The position numbers were made by a program, and so were the translations under genes. DNA of 6,709 nucleotides from UBA4615 sp049422085 (GTDB taxonomy: Bacteria > Pseudomonadota > Gammaproteobacteria > Burkholderiales > Burkholderiaceae_E): contig JBMSOD010000179.1 in the NCBI GenBank assembly GCA_049422085.1, positions 1 through 6,709 of the forward strand, in the 5' to 3' direction. The notes beneath the pieces were generated by a model that was not told where the DNA came from, searched no databases, and worked only from the letters and a program-made list of their open reading frames with translations. This document shows positions 1 to 6,508 of this stretch, one piece after another (positions within the stretch are counted from its first letter, which is position 1; each line of letters begins with the position of its first letter).

Positions 1-979
1 CTCGCACGAGTCGTCGCAACAGATCGGAAAGATGACGAAGGGTGGCATCGCCAGCAGCGTGTCCCAGAACGTCATTGACCTTCTTGAAGTCGTCCACGTC
101 GATCAGCGCAATGGACAGATCGGTATTCGCCTGCGACATCCAGTGCATGGCACGATCGAAGGCCTGTTCGAGTCCGGCACGGTTGGACGCCTGCGTCAGG
201 TGATCCGTGAGCAACTGTTCACTTGTGCGGGCGAGTTCCTTTTCGAGCCGCTCCACCTCCGACTCGAGTTCGCGGGCCTCGCGAGCACTGGCGGTCAGAC
301 GCTCGCTCGCCTCACCCATGGTCTGCCCCACCTGCCTTGCATCGTCGGTCAGCTGACGCAAACCGCTGGCGATCGCCTCGATGCTTCCCGCCCGACTGAT
401 GGTGTCGAGATGTTCGGTCAGTCGTTCGCCGAAATCGCCAGACTGAACACCCAGCCGGGACATCTGTGCAATGACATCGGGCAGGAGATCCCGCAAAGCG
501 CCCAGGGCCTGCTGACGCTCCTGGCCGATCTGGCGCTGTGCTGCCAGCGCGCTTTGCAGCAGTCCTCGAACGGCCGATAGCGCACGACGGTCGCCGCCTT
601 CCGTCAGAGCCGCGCGAATGGCACCGATCTGTCCGGTGAGCCAGGCTTCATCGGGCAGGCTGACCTCGATGCTGTCGCACAGGCTGCGCACGATCTCGAC
701 CAGCTCACTGGAAAGCTTGCGCGCACGGTCAGCGTCGGACTGCAGCCGCCTGATCTGTTCGGCGGCCTCGTCGTCGCCACCGACCGCCTGCCAGGCCATC
801 GAGAAATGCGCCGGCGTAGGCTCTATTCCGGCCTGAATCAGGTAACGCAGTGCCAGACGCGCCAGATGAGAGGCCGAGGGAGAGGCAGAGTCCGAAGCAG
901 AGATCGAGTCTGTGGCTGCGGGCGCTACCGCGGCATGGTCGTGCGGCAGACTGGGGTCTTTTCGGGCCGGCTCGCTCAT
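1..979 (-). CDS. Diguanylate cyclase with N-terminal helical region, C-terminus cut by the window edge
   Basis: Predicted to make cyclic-di-GMP from two GTP in the cytoplasm. The 326 visible codons run without a stop to the window edge. Residues 16-38 are a Ser/Ala-rich linker. Residues 39-220 are Ala/Leu/Gln-rich and look mostly helical, with no membrane segment. Residues 224-256 are a likely coiled coil leading into the GGDEF domain. That domain begins with D259-HLT and N266-R267, then shows the intact metal- and guanine-binding block D294, D296, F298-K299, N302-D303, G306-H307 and G310-D311. The GGDEF motif itself lies beyond the edge, so activity is likely but not shown. The start ATG at 979-977 overlaps the stop of the upstream EAL-protein gene as ATGA. 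An AGGG at 991-988, 8 nt upstream, is a plausible ribosome binding site. Translational coupling to that gene is inferred. Unlike the GGDEF domain of its neighbour, the visible half here has all key residues. Confidence 0.9.
   Translation of the reverse strand, partial: MSEPARKDPSLPHDHAAVAPAATDSISASDSASPSASHLARLALRYLIQAGIEPTPAHFSMAWQAVGGDDEAAEQIRRLQSDADRARKLSSELVEIVRSLCDSIEVSLPDEAWLTGQIGAIRAALTEGGDRRALSAVRGLLQSALAAQRQIGQERQQALGALRDLLPDVIAQMSRLGVQSGDFGERLTEHLDTISRAGSIEAIASGLRQLTDDARQVGQTMGEASERLTASAREARELESEVERLEKELARTSEQLLTDHLTQASNRAGLEQAFDRAMHWMSQANTDLSIALIDVDDFKKVNDVLGHAAGDATLRHLSDLLRRLVR
976..979 (-). other. ATGA stop/start overlap coupling the EAL and diguanylate cyclase genes
   Basis: On the minus strand the TGA stop of the REC-PAS-GGDEF-EAL gene (978-976) shares two bases with the ATG start of the downstream cyclase gene (979-977). 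Such four-base overlaps are a known hallmark of translational coupling by terminating ribosomes that re-initiate. It implies that the two opposing c-di-GMP enzymes are made in a fixed ratio from one transcript; that last step is inference. Confidence 0.85.
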
Positions 980-3135
980 GCGGCAGGCCCTGCACGAGAC
1001 ATCAGGTTTGACTTCAGGCCCGACAGGGTTTCTTCCAGAGGGATGGCTTTGCCGTACAGAAACCCCTGATGGATGCGACAGCCCAGTTGCAGCAAAGCCT
1101 GGCGCTGCGCCTCGAACTCGACCCCTTCGGCCACCACCTGAAGATTCAGGTTCGCCGCAAGACCCACGACTGCACCCGCAACCGCATGACTTCGCTCCGA
1201 AGTGTGGACATCCCGGATGAAGGACCGGTCGATCTTCAAGGTGGTGAGAGGCAAGCGGGTGAGATAGGCCAGCGAGGAGTAGCCTGTTCCGAAGTCATCG
1301 ACTGCCAGCCCGACACCCATTTCCCGGACGGCCTGCAGATCACGCAAGGCCTGCTCCGGGTCCTGCATCAGGCCGGATTCGGTCAGCTCGACCTCAAGAC
1401 GCCCAGGATCCACCTTGTGCCTGGCCAGTGCCTCGCCCACCACCTGAGCCAGTCTGGACCCGCGCAACTGCCGTGCTGAAAGGTTCACCGCAACCGAGCA
1501 ATCGGGCTGTCCGGCCAGAGTCAGTCGTGCCAGCGCGGCGCAGGCCTCTTCAATGGCCCACTCGCCCAGTGGAATGATCAGCCCGGTCTCTTCGGCCAAC
1601 GGGATGAAGCGGGCGGGCGACTGATGAACGCCGTGACGGATCCAGCGCATCAGGGCCTCGTATCCCAGCGTCTGCCCGGTTCGCCCATCGACCTTGGGTT
1701 GCAGATACATGGCCAGTTCGTTTCGGGCGAGGGCGTAATGCAGATCCCGTTCCATGACGAGCCTGTCCGCCAGATGCCCTGACTGATCCGACTCGAAACA
1801 CCGGATCTGATTGCCCCCGGCAGCACCGGCAGCCCGACGGGCCAATTCGGCCCTGCCGATCCCGCCCACCGCATCCTCACGGGAGGGGTCGCCCACATGC
1901 ACGCCGCTCGAGACTCTGAGAAACAGTTCGCGATCATCGAGGCGAAACGGATCGCCAAGGGCAGTCAGCACGCTCCGGCACAGCGAAAGCGCATCGTCAG
2001 CGGCAGGCAGATCTTCCAGCAGCAGGGCAAAGTCGTCTCCCCCCAGGTAGGCCACTGCAGCAATTCGCCCGCCTGATCCTGACAGCATCGGGTGCGCCTG
2101 ATCCCGTTCAGAACGGGCGATCCGCCGCAGGCGCTGCGCGACCTCAACCACCAGACGCTCGGCCGCCTGCTGACCATAGGCCTCGGTCACCTCACTGAAG
2201 CGGTCGATATCGAGCAGCGCCAGCCCCAGCCCGGTTGCACCCGGTCGCGGGCCCGACTTCAGCTGCTCAAGCAGCCATCTGCGATTGGGCAGACCGGTCA
2301 GGGCATCGTAGTGGGTGAGCCGGTAGAGCTGTGCGGCCGAACCGGCAGCAGGCGTGACATCGTGCACCTGTCCCGAAACGATTCGCTGGCCATCCGTCGT
2401 GAAATGGACCTGGTGAATATCGATCCTCAACCGCCGACTGCCTGCGGAGCGGGTTCTGAACTCGATCTCGGGTCGACATGACGGGCCGCCGCCCAGCAGT
2501 CGCGCCATACCCACTGTGAGGCGTCGACGGTCGGACGCGGAGATCCGCGCAAGCAACCTGTCCTGGGCCATCGCATGATCCTGGAGATCCTGATGCTGAT
2601 CGAGCAGATGGAAGAAGGCTTCGTTGCCACGGATCTCGCCCTGTCGAGGAAACCATTCGAACTGCCCCGCAGGCGCAGCCGAGCGTGCCGCGACCGGATC
2701 AGATGCATCGAGCGAACGCTCGAGCGTTCGCATCCAGAGGATCTGGCGGATACGATGTGCCAGCACCTGGGCATCCACATGCCTGCGACTGAGATCCGAG
2801 GCGGCGCAGTGGTGCGCCTCGGCCAGGGTGTGCGCATCGACCTGCGCTACCAGCAGAAGAATGGGCACGGAACCATGACGGGAATGCTCCCGGATCGACT
2901 GGCACAGCATCGGTCCCGCACCGCCGGGCAGACCTCCGTCGATCACCACACAGTCCGGTCGCACCTCGTCGAGCAGGTCCAGCGCTTCATCGGTCTGGGC
3001 CAGTGCAGTCACCAGCAGCCCGGTGGTCCGCAGCGCCTGGCTCACACGCAGCAGCCAGTCTGGATCCCCGTGCACGATGAGGACGCGCGGCAGGGCATCC
3101 TGAACAAGGGAGACAACCTGGGGCAATGCGCTCAT
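976..3135 (-). CDS. REC-PAS-GGDEF-EAL protein, predicted c-di-GMP phosphodiesterase
   Basis: A soluble 719-residue protein predicted to hydrolyse c-di-GMP to pGpG. Domains in order: receiver (about 17-133), PAS-like fold (about 158-262), GGDEF (about 270-445) and EAL (about 458-705). The EAL domain has the expected catalytic set: E493-A-L, N551, E583/E586 in ELTE, D613-D614 in DDFGTGYS, K634, E670 and Q690. The GGDEF domain keeps D275-ALTGLPNR but reads GGDDF at 365-369. Its usual FKxxND is F313-SEVTE and its GHxxGD is G321-QQAAE, and there is no RxxD inhibitory site before it. It is therefore probably inactive as a cyclase and may be a GTP-sensing or structural module. The receiver keeps D66 but has H22/G23, V96 and R118 at the other conserved sites. 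The start at 3135 places the first receiver strand at residue 17; no strong ribosome binding site is seen. It is first in an operon with the diguanylate cyclase and divergent from the histidine kinase. Confidence 0.95.
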   Translation of the reverse strand: MSALPQVVSLVQDALPRVLIVHGDPDWLLRVSQALRTTGLLVTALAQTDEALDLLDEVRPDCVVIDGGLPGGAGPMLCQSIREHSRHGSVPILLLVAQVDAHTLAEAHHCAASDLSRRHVDAQVLAHRIRQILWMRTLERSLDASDPVAARSAAPAGQFEWFPRQGEIRGNEAFFHLLDQHQDLQDHAMAQDRLLARISASDRRRLTVGMARLLGGGPSCRPEIEFRTRSAGSRRLRIDIHQVHFTTDGQRIVSGQVHDVTPAAGSAAQLYRLTHYDALTGLPNRRWLLEQLKSGPRPGATGLGLALLDIDRFSEVTEAYGQQAAERLVVEVAQRLRRIARSERDQAHPMLSGSGGRIAAVAYLGGDDFALLLEDLPAADDALSLCRSVLTALGDPFRLDDRELFLRVSSGVHVGDPSREDAVGGIGRAELARRAAGAAGGNQIRCFESDQSGHLADRLVMERDLHYALARNELAMYLQPKVDGRTGQTLGYEALMRWIRHGVHQSPARFIPLAEETGLIIPLGEWAIEEACAALARLTLAGQPDCSVAVNLSARQLRGSRLAQVVGEALARHKVDPGRLEVELTESGLMQDPEQALRDLQAVREMGVGLAVDDFGTGYSSLAYLTRLPLTTLKIDRSFIRDVHTSERSHAVAGAVVGLAANLNLQVVAEGVEFEAQRQALLQLGCRIHQGFLYGKAIPLEETLSGLKSNLMSRAGPAA
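2712..2731. repeat. Perfect 20-bp palindrome inside the EAL-protein gene
   Basis: GCGAACGCTCGAGCGTTCGC reads identically on both strands, and the match stops at the next base on each side. It lies in codons 135-142, the linker between the receiver and PAS domains, where it encodes RTLERSL on the minus strand. Its function is unknown. It could be a protein-binding site or RNA hairpin, or simply chance in Arg/Glu/Leu/Ser-coding GC-rich sequence. Confidence 0.6.
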
Positions 3136-3222
3136 GCAGAGGGCCTGGGACGAAAGAGGGGCGCAATCGCTTCGGTTACATTGCGCTCTGTGGCAATTCT
3201 TCCCGAATTTTACCGACCCGGC
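3136..3222. promoter_or_regulatory. Divergent promoter region between the EAL operon and the histidine kinase gene
   Basis: This 87-bp gap separates two start codons pointing apart, so it should hold promoters for both. It is more AT-rich at 3176-3212 than the flanking genes. A TAAAAT on the minus strand (3212-3207) matches five of six bases of a sigma-70 minus-10 box and would give a leader of about 65 nt for the EAL operon. I see no good minus-35 partner. For the plus strand only a weak TACATT (3177-3182) is visible. Promoter positions are therefore tentative; the regulatory nature of the gap follows from the gene layout. Confidence 0.5.
3161..3197. promoter_or_regulatory. Inverted GCAAT/ATTGC half-sites, possible operator
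   Basis: Two overlapping dyads share a central arm. GCGCAAT (3161-3167) pairs with ATTGCGC (3180-3186) across 12 bases. The ATTGC core (3180-3184) pairs again with GCAAT (3193-3197) across 8 bases. Three half-sites in alternating orientation, in the gap between divergent regulatory genes, suggest binding of a dimeric regulator or a leader-RNA hairpin. I do not recognise the motif as belonging to a named regulator. Confidence 0.3.
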
Positions 3223-4926
3223 ATGTTCGCAGGGCTCCGTTCGTCCCCCTGGACCCCACGTTCAAGCCGAGCAGGCCTTGCGGGGGGCTTGTTGGTGGGT
3301 CCCGGGCTATGCCTTGCACAGTCTTCGACGGCAAGCCCACCTGAACAGCTTGTCGGTCTGATGATTGCGGCCAGCCTGGGCGCGGCAGTGACCTGGCTGC
3401 TGCTCAAGGCAAGGCACAACAGCAGGCAAACGACCGAAGTGCAAGTCAACGCCGCCGTCTTTCGCAAGACGTCTGCAGAAACCGGATGGGAATCCGATGT
3501 TGATGGCCGCTTGATCCGCATTGACGAAGGGCAGCAGCGAAGCGGATTGCAGGCCCGGATTGGCCTGTGTCCATGGGACAGCGCGGGGCAGCCTCTGGAG
3601 GAAGCGACCTGGGAGCCGCATCGCAAGAGGCTCGCGCAGCGTGAGCCCTTCCATGAATTCGCCTGGGTCTGGACCGACGATGCGGGACGGGTCCGGATCC
3701 AGATCGACAGCGGCATGCCCCGCTTCGATGAGAAAAATCAGTTCATTGGCTATGCAGGCGTCTCGCGGGAGGCCTCCCAGCAGGTGGTCGCCGACCGCGC
3801 GCGAAGACTCGCTACCGCTGCCCTGCTGGCAAGCAGTCAGCCGGTGCTCTGGATCGAGGCCCAGACGGGAGGTGGATGGCGCGTGATCTGGGCCAATGCC
3901 ACTGCCTGCAGCCTGTTCGACCGATCGGAGCGCGAACTGCGCGAGCGACCCGAGTCAACGCTGTTCGCAGCGCAAGCCCTCAGTGTTCCGGATGCGATCG
4001 AACAGGGATTGCGTCAGCAACGAGGGCTGAGCCTGGAGGTGGTCATTGCCCGAAGGCACGGTGAGGAGCGCCCGGTGAGCCTGCGCTTCGAGCCGCTTGC
4101 AGGCACCCGGGCCCTGCAGGCCTGCGGCGCGTTATTGATCGAGGATCGCCATGAAGCGCTGGCCCGGGTTCGCGAGGCAGGACAGGCACTGGAAGCGCTT
4201 CGCGAACGCACGGATCAACGTGCCCGCCAGCTGGACCAGACCGCGCGTGAACTCGAAACCTTCACGTACACCATCTCGCATGACCTGAGAGCGCCGATCC
4301 GTGTCATCGAGGGTTTTGCGCGCATCCTGGAGGAAGACTGCGGGCCAAGCCTTGACCCGACCGCCCGTGGGCATCTGCATCGCATTCAGGGGTCGGCGGC
4401 CCGCATGGGGCAGATGGTCGAAGCGCTGCTCGAGTTGTCGCGACTCACCGGACAACCCATGGGACGGGAACAGGTCGACCTGTCGAGGCTTGCGGATCAG
4501 GTGGTGGAAGACCTGCGGGCGACCGACCCTCGTCCGGACTGCAGCGTCACCGTGCAACCGGGCATGCAGATCGAAGGTGACCGCATGTTGATCAGGGTGA
4601 TGCTGCACAACCTGATCGGCAATGCCTGGAAATACAGCAGCCGGCAGGCGCAGGCCCGCATCCGGTTCGAGCGCCAGGGTGAAGGCCCCGGCGCGATCTA
4701 CTGCGTCAGCGACAACGGTGCAGGGTTCGACATGCGCCAGGCAGACCGTCTTTTCGGCGTCTTTCAGCGCCTTCACTCGGATGCGGAGTTCCCGGGCACG
4801 GGAGTGGGGCTGGCCACGGTCCGGCGCATCGTGCGACGGCACGGAGGCCGGATCTGGGCCGAGTCGGCCCCCGGCACGGGAAGCCGCTTTTATTTCACCT
4901 TCTGGGACACCCCGACCGAGCGCTGA
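3223..4926 (+). CDS. Membrane-anchored PAS-PAS sensor histidine kinase
   Basis: A predicted 567-residue sensor kinase that autophosphorylates on His and passes the phosphate to an unidentified response regulator. The N-terminus has an Arg-containing stretch, then a hydrophobic segment (about 17-32) ending CLA-QS like a signal peptide. A second hydrophobic helix (about 43-61) is followed by positive residues, so the bulk is cytoplasmic with almost no periplasmic part. A PAS domain (about 80-185) and a second PAS (about 200-308) precede a coiled coil (310-345). HisKA follows with the phospho-acceptor H353 in ISHDLRAP. The ATPase domain has the N-box N463/N467, D497-NGAGF, the F-box L510-FGVFQRLH and G525-TGVGL. 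The H-box and the FQRLH...FPGTG stretch resemble phytochrome-type kinases, but no bilin-binding domain is present. The ATG at 3223 is chosen because it yields the signal-like N-terminus; the open frame runs further upstream into the divergent gene. No Shine-Dalgarno is evident, and ATG at 3361 is an alternative start. Confidence 0.92.
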   Translation: MFAGLRSSPWTPRSSRAGLAGGLLVGPGLCLAQSSTASPPEQLVGLMIAASLGAAVTWLLLKARHNSRQTTEVQVNAAVFRKTSAETGWESDVDGRLIRIDEGQQRSGLQARIGLCPWDSAGQPLEEATWEPHRKRLAQREPFHEFAWVWTDDAGRVRIQIDSGMPRFDEKNQFIGYAGVSREASQQVVADRARRLATAALLASSQPVLWIEAQTGGGWRVIWANATACSLFDRSERELRERPESTLFAAQALSVPDAIEQGLRQQRGLSLEVVIARRHGEERPVSLRFEPLAGTRALQACGALLIEDRHEALARVREAGQALEALRERTDQRARQLDQTARELETFTYTISHDLRAPIRVIEGFARILEEDCGPSLDPTARGHLHRIQGSAARMGQMVEALLELSRLTGQPMGREQVDLSRLADQVVEDLRATDPRPDCSVTVQPGMQIEGDRMLIRVMLHNLIGNAWKYSSRQAQARIRFERQGEGPGAIYCVSDNGAGFDMRQADRLFGVFQRLHSDAEFPGTGVGLATVRRIVRRHGGRIWAESAPGTGSRFYFTFWDTPTER

Positions 4927-4928
4927 GC

Positions 4929-4996
4929 GCCCGACCGCGGTCTTCACCTGGCCCGACCGAAGACCTCTCCCTAGCCGGACCGAAGGCTTCGCCTTA
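4929..4996. repeat. Three tandem imperfect 22-23 bp repeats filling the convergent gap
   Basis: Units at 4929-4950, 4951-4973 and 4974-4996 each begin with GCCSGACCG and have a similar tail rich in CTTC/CTCC. By hand comparison the second and third agree at 18 of 23 bases, and the first and third at about 16 of 22. They start 3 bp after the kinase stop and end exactly on the peptidase stop codon (TTA on the plus strand). A further CCCCGACCG at 4910-4918, within the last kinase codons, may be a fourth, decayed unit. The role is unknown. Confidence 0.6.
4939..4965. terminator. Possible hairpin between convergent genes
   Basis: GGTCTTC (4939-4945) and GAAGACC (4959-4965) form a 7-bp stem with a 13-base loop between the kinase and peptidase genes. 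The location suits a bidirectional terminator, but neither strand has a clear T-run after the stem. This is a weak candidate, and the pairing may only reflect the repeat units. Confidence 0.25.
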
Positions 4997-6433
4997 TTTC
5001 ACCGAGTGCACGACACCGGCCACCGCTGCAGTGAGCCGCTTGGCCGCATCGATATGCAGGAACTCATTGGGGCCATGCGCATTCGACTGCGGCCCCAGCA
5101 CCCCTGTGATCAGGTACTGCGCCTGCGGGAAGGTGTCGCCCAGCATGCTCATGAAAGGAATGGTGCCGCCCTCTCCAATCCATCCAGCCGGCTTGCCCCA
5201 GCAGGCCATGGAGGCTGCATCGACTGCATCACGCAACCATGGAGCGGTCTCTGGGGCATTCCAGCCAGTGGCGCCATGCGCCTGACTGAAACTCACCCTG
5301 GCCTGATAAGGCGGCTCGGTTTCGAGGACTTCTCTCACCAGCGCAGCGGCGCGTTCGCCATCGACCGTGGGCGGAATTCGCAGGGACAGCTTGAGGGAAG
5401 TCTTGGGCCTGAGCACATTGCCCGCCGAGGCAATCCCGGGCAGATGCTCTGCGCCCACGATCGACAGCGCGGGTCGCCAGGTGCGGTTCAGGATGGCCTC
5501 GACCGGATCTGTGGTCATCGGCTGCGCGTGAGCCTGAGGATCGGGGCCGTGGTTGCAGCCCACCCAGGGGAAATGCTGCCAGACCGAATCTCCCAGGATG
5601 GCGCCCGCGGCCTGCGCCTGAGCAATGCGTTCCTGAGGAATCGGTGCATGCAGACCCCCTGGCCGCAACTGCCCGGTGGTGGCATCGTCAAGTCGATCGA
5701 GAAGCCGCCGGGCAATCCGGAACGACGAGGGCACGATGCCGCTGGCCATGCCCGAATGCACGCCCTCCTGCAGCACTTCGACCGTGAGTACGCCGGTGAC
5801 CAGACCGCGCAAGGAGGTGGTGACCCAGAGCTGGTCATAGTTGCCACAGCCCGAGTCCAGTCCGACCACCAGCTGAACCTGCCCCATCCTCGGTGCGAGC
5901 ATCCTGAGGTAGGCCGGCAGGTCTGGGCTGCCGCTTTCTTCGCAGGTTTCGATCAGACCCGTGCAGCGTGGGCGGGCCATGCCCTGGGCATCCATCGCAG
6001 CAATCACCGTCAGAGCGGCATACAGGGCGTAGCCGTCGTCCCCCGCGCCGCGTCCGTACAGGCGCCCGTTCTCGATCTTCGGAATCCAGGGCCCGAGATC
6101 GTCTCTCCAGCCGGTCATCTCGGGCTGCTTGTCGAGATGACCGTAGAACAGCACGGTCCGGTCATCTCCCAAACCATGGGTGGCAGGCGCATCAAAAAAC
6201 AGGCAGGGCGTCAACCCATCGATGCTGACGATCTCGACCTTCAGGCCCTCAATGGCGCGTTCGCGCGCCCACTGGTGGGCCGAGGCAACCACCTGGGCAA
6301 GATGGCCATGGGCGGCCCAGCTGGCATCGAACGCAGGCGACTTGGCCGGCACACGGACATAGTCGGTCAGGCGGGGCAGGATGTCCGCATCCCACTGGGC
6401 ATCGGTCAGACGGCGAAGGTCGGATAGATTCAT
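4994..6433 (-). CDS. M20-family dizinc metallopeptidase (carnosinase/CNDP-like)
   Basis: A 479-residue cytoplasmic hydrolase with no signal peptide, predicted to cleave dipeptides or related amides. It shows the M20 dizinc pattern in order: H99-L-D101-KQP, then GRLYGRGAGD132-D133, E165-E166-SGS, D193 in GLDSG, and H453 in AHGPNE. By analogy with the family, H99, D132, E166, D193 and H453 bind the two metals and E165 is the general base. GVHSG (about 224-228, H226) matches the dimerisation-domain histidine that reaches the partner active site. GEGGTIPFM (about 420-428) matches the substrate-binding loop of the CNDP/Dug1-type branch. The length is typical for that branch. The exact substrate cannot be read from sequence, as M20 members act on dipeptides, acyl-amino acids or carbamoyl compounds. 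It converges with the kinase gene and diverges from a transporter gene. The start at 6433 gives a normal N-terminus, though no strong ribosome binding site is visible. Confidence 0.93.
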   Translation of the reverse strand: MNLSDLRRLTDAQWDADILPRLTDYVRVPAKSPAFDASWAAHGHLAQVVASAHQWARERAIEGLKVEIVSIDGLTPCLFFDAPATHGLGDDRTVLFYGHLDKQPEMTGWRDDLGPWIPKIENGRLYGRGAGDDGYALYAALTVIAAMDAQGMARPRCTGLIETCEESGSPDLPAYLRMLAPRMGQVQLVVGLDSGCGNYDQLWVTTSLRGLVTGVLTVEVLQEGVHSGMASGIVPSSFRIARRLLDRLDDATTGQLRPGGLHAPIPQERIAQAQAAGAILGDSVWQHFPWVGCNHGPDPQAHAQPMTTDPVEAILNRTWRPALSIVGAEHLPGIASAGNVLRPKTSLKLSLRIPPTVDGERAAALVREVLETEPPYQARVSFSQAHGATGWNAPETAPWLRDAVDAASMACWGKPAGWIGEGGTIPFMSMLGDTFPQAQYLITGVLGPQSNAHGPNEFLHIDAAKRLTAAVAGVVHSVK

Positions 6434-6508
6434 GGCGGCTGGAACTGTCGGGTTAGGTCGCGCGCGAGGATTGCGCGATCATCCGAAGATGGACCACGCG
6501 CTGAGATC
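6434..6508. promoter_or_regulatory. Divergent region between the peptidase and transporter genes
   Basis: This 75-bp gap lies between outward-pointing start codons and should carry promoter elements for both. It contains a perfect 10-bp palindrome TCGCGCGCGA (6458-6467). I see no convincing sigma-70 boxes. The promoter role is inferred from the gene layout alone. Confidence 0.35.

Noticed and set aside
32..580. A 182-codon plus-strand open frame
   Set aside because: It is antisense to the diguanylate cyclase, whose coiled coil and GGDEF motifs are clear; the plus-strand translation shows no family features.
983..993. GCAGG-C-CCTGC inverted repeat just upstream of the cyclase start
   Set aside because: A one-base loop cannot form a hairpin, and the region codes for the conserved end of the EAL protein; chance is the better explanation.
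2712..2731. SOS (LexA) box of the Bacillus type, since the palindrome contains CGAAC and GTTCG
   Set aside because: The half-sites are 8 bases apart instead of the 4 of that box, the site is within a coding region, and the genome looks proteobacterial.
2575..3222. Upstream extension of the kinase reading frame into the divergent EAL-protein gene
   Set aside because: The extension has no domain character and overlaps the conserved receiver-coding region on the other strand. The start at 3223 gives a sensible signal-like N-terminus.
4981..4991. CGAAGGCTTCG palindrome as an intrinsic terminator
   Set aside because: The loop would be a single base and no T-run follows. It is better seen as part of the third tandem repeat unit.
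4622..6427. A 601-codon open frame on the plus strand antisense to the peptidase gene
   Set aside because: Its translation is low-complexity, rich in Arg/Pro/Gly/His and without a recognisable domain, while the opposite strand encodes a full M20 peptidase with all metal ligands. Long antisense frames are common in GC-rich DNA.
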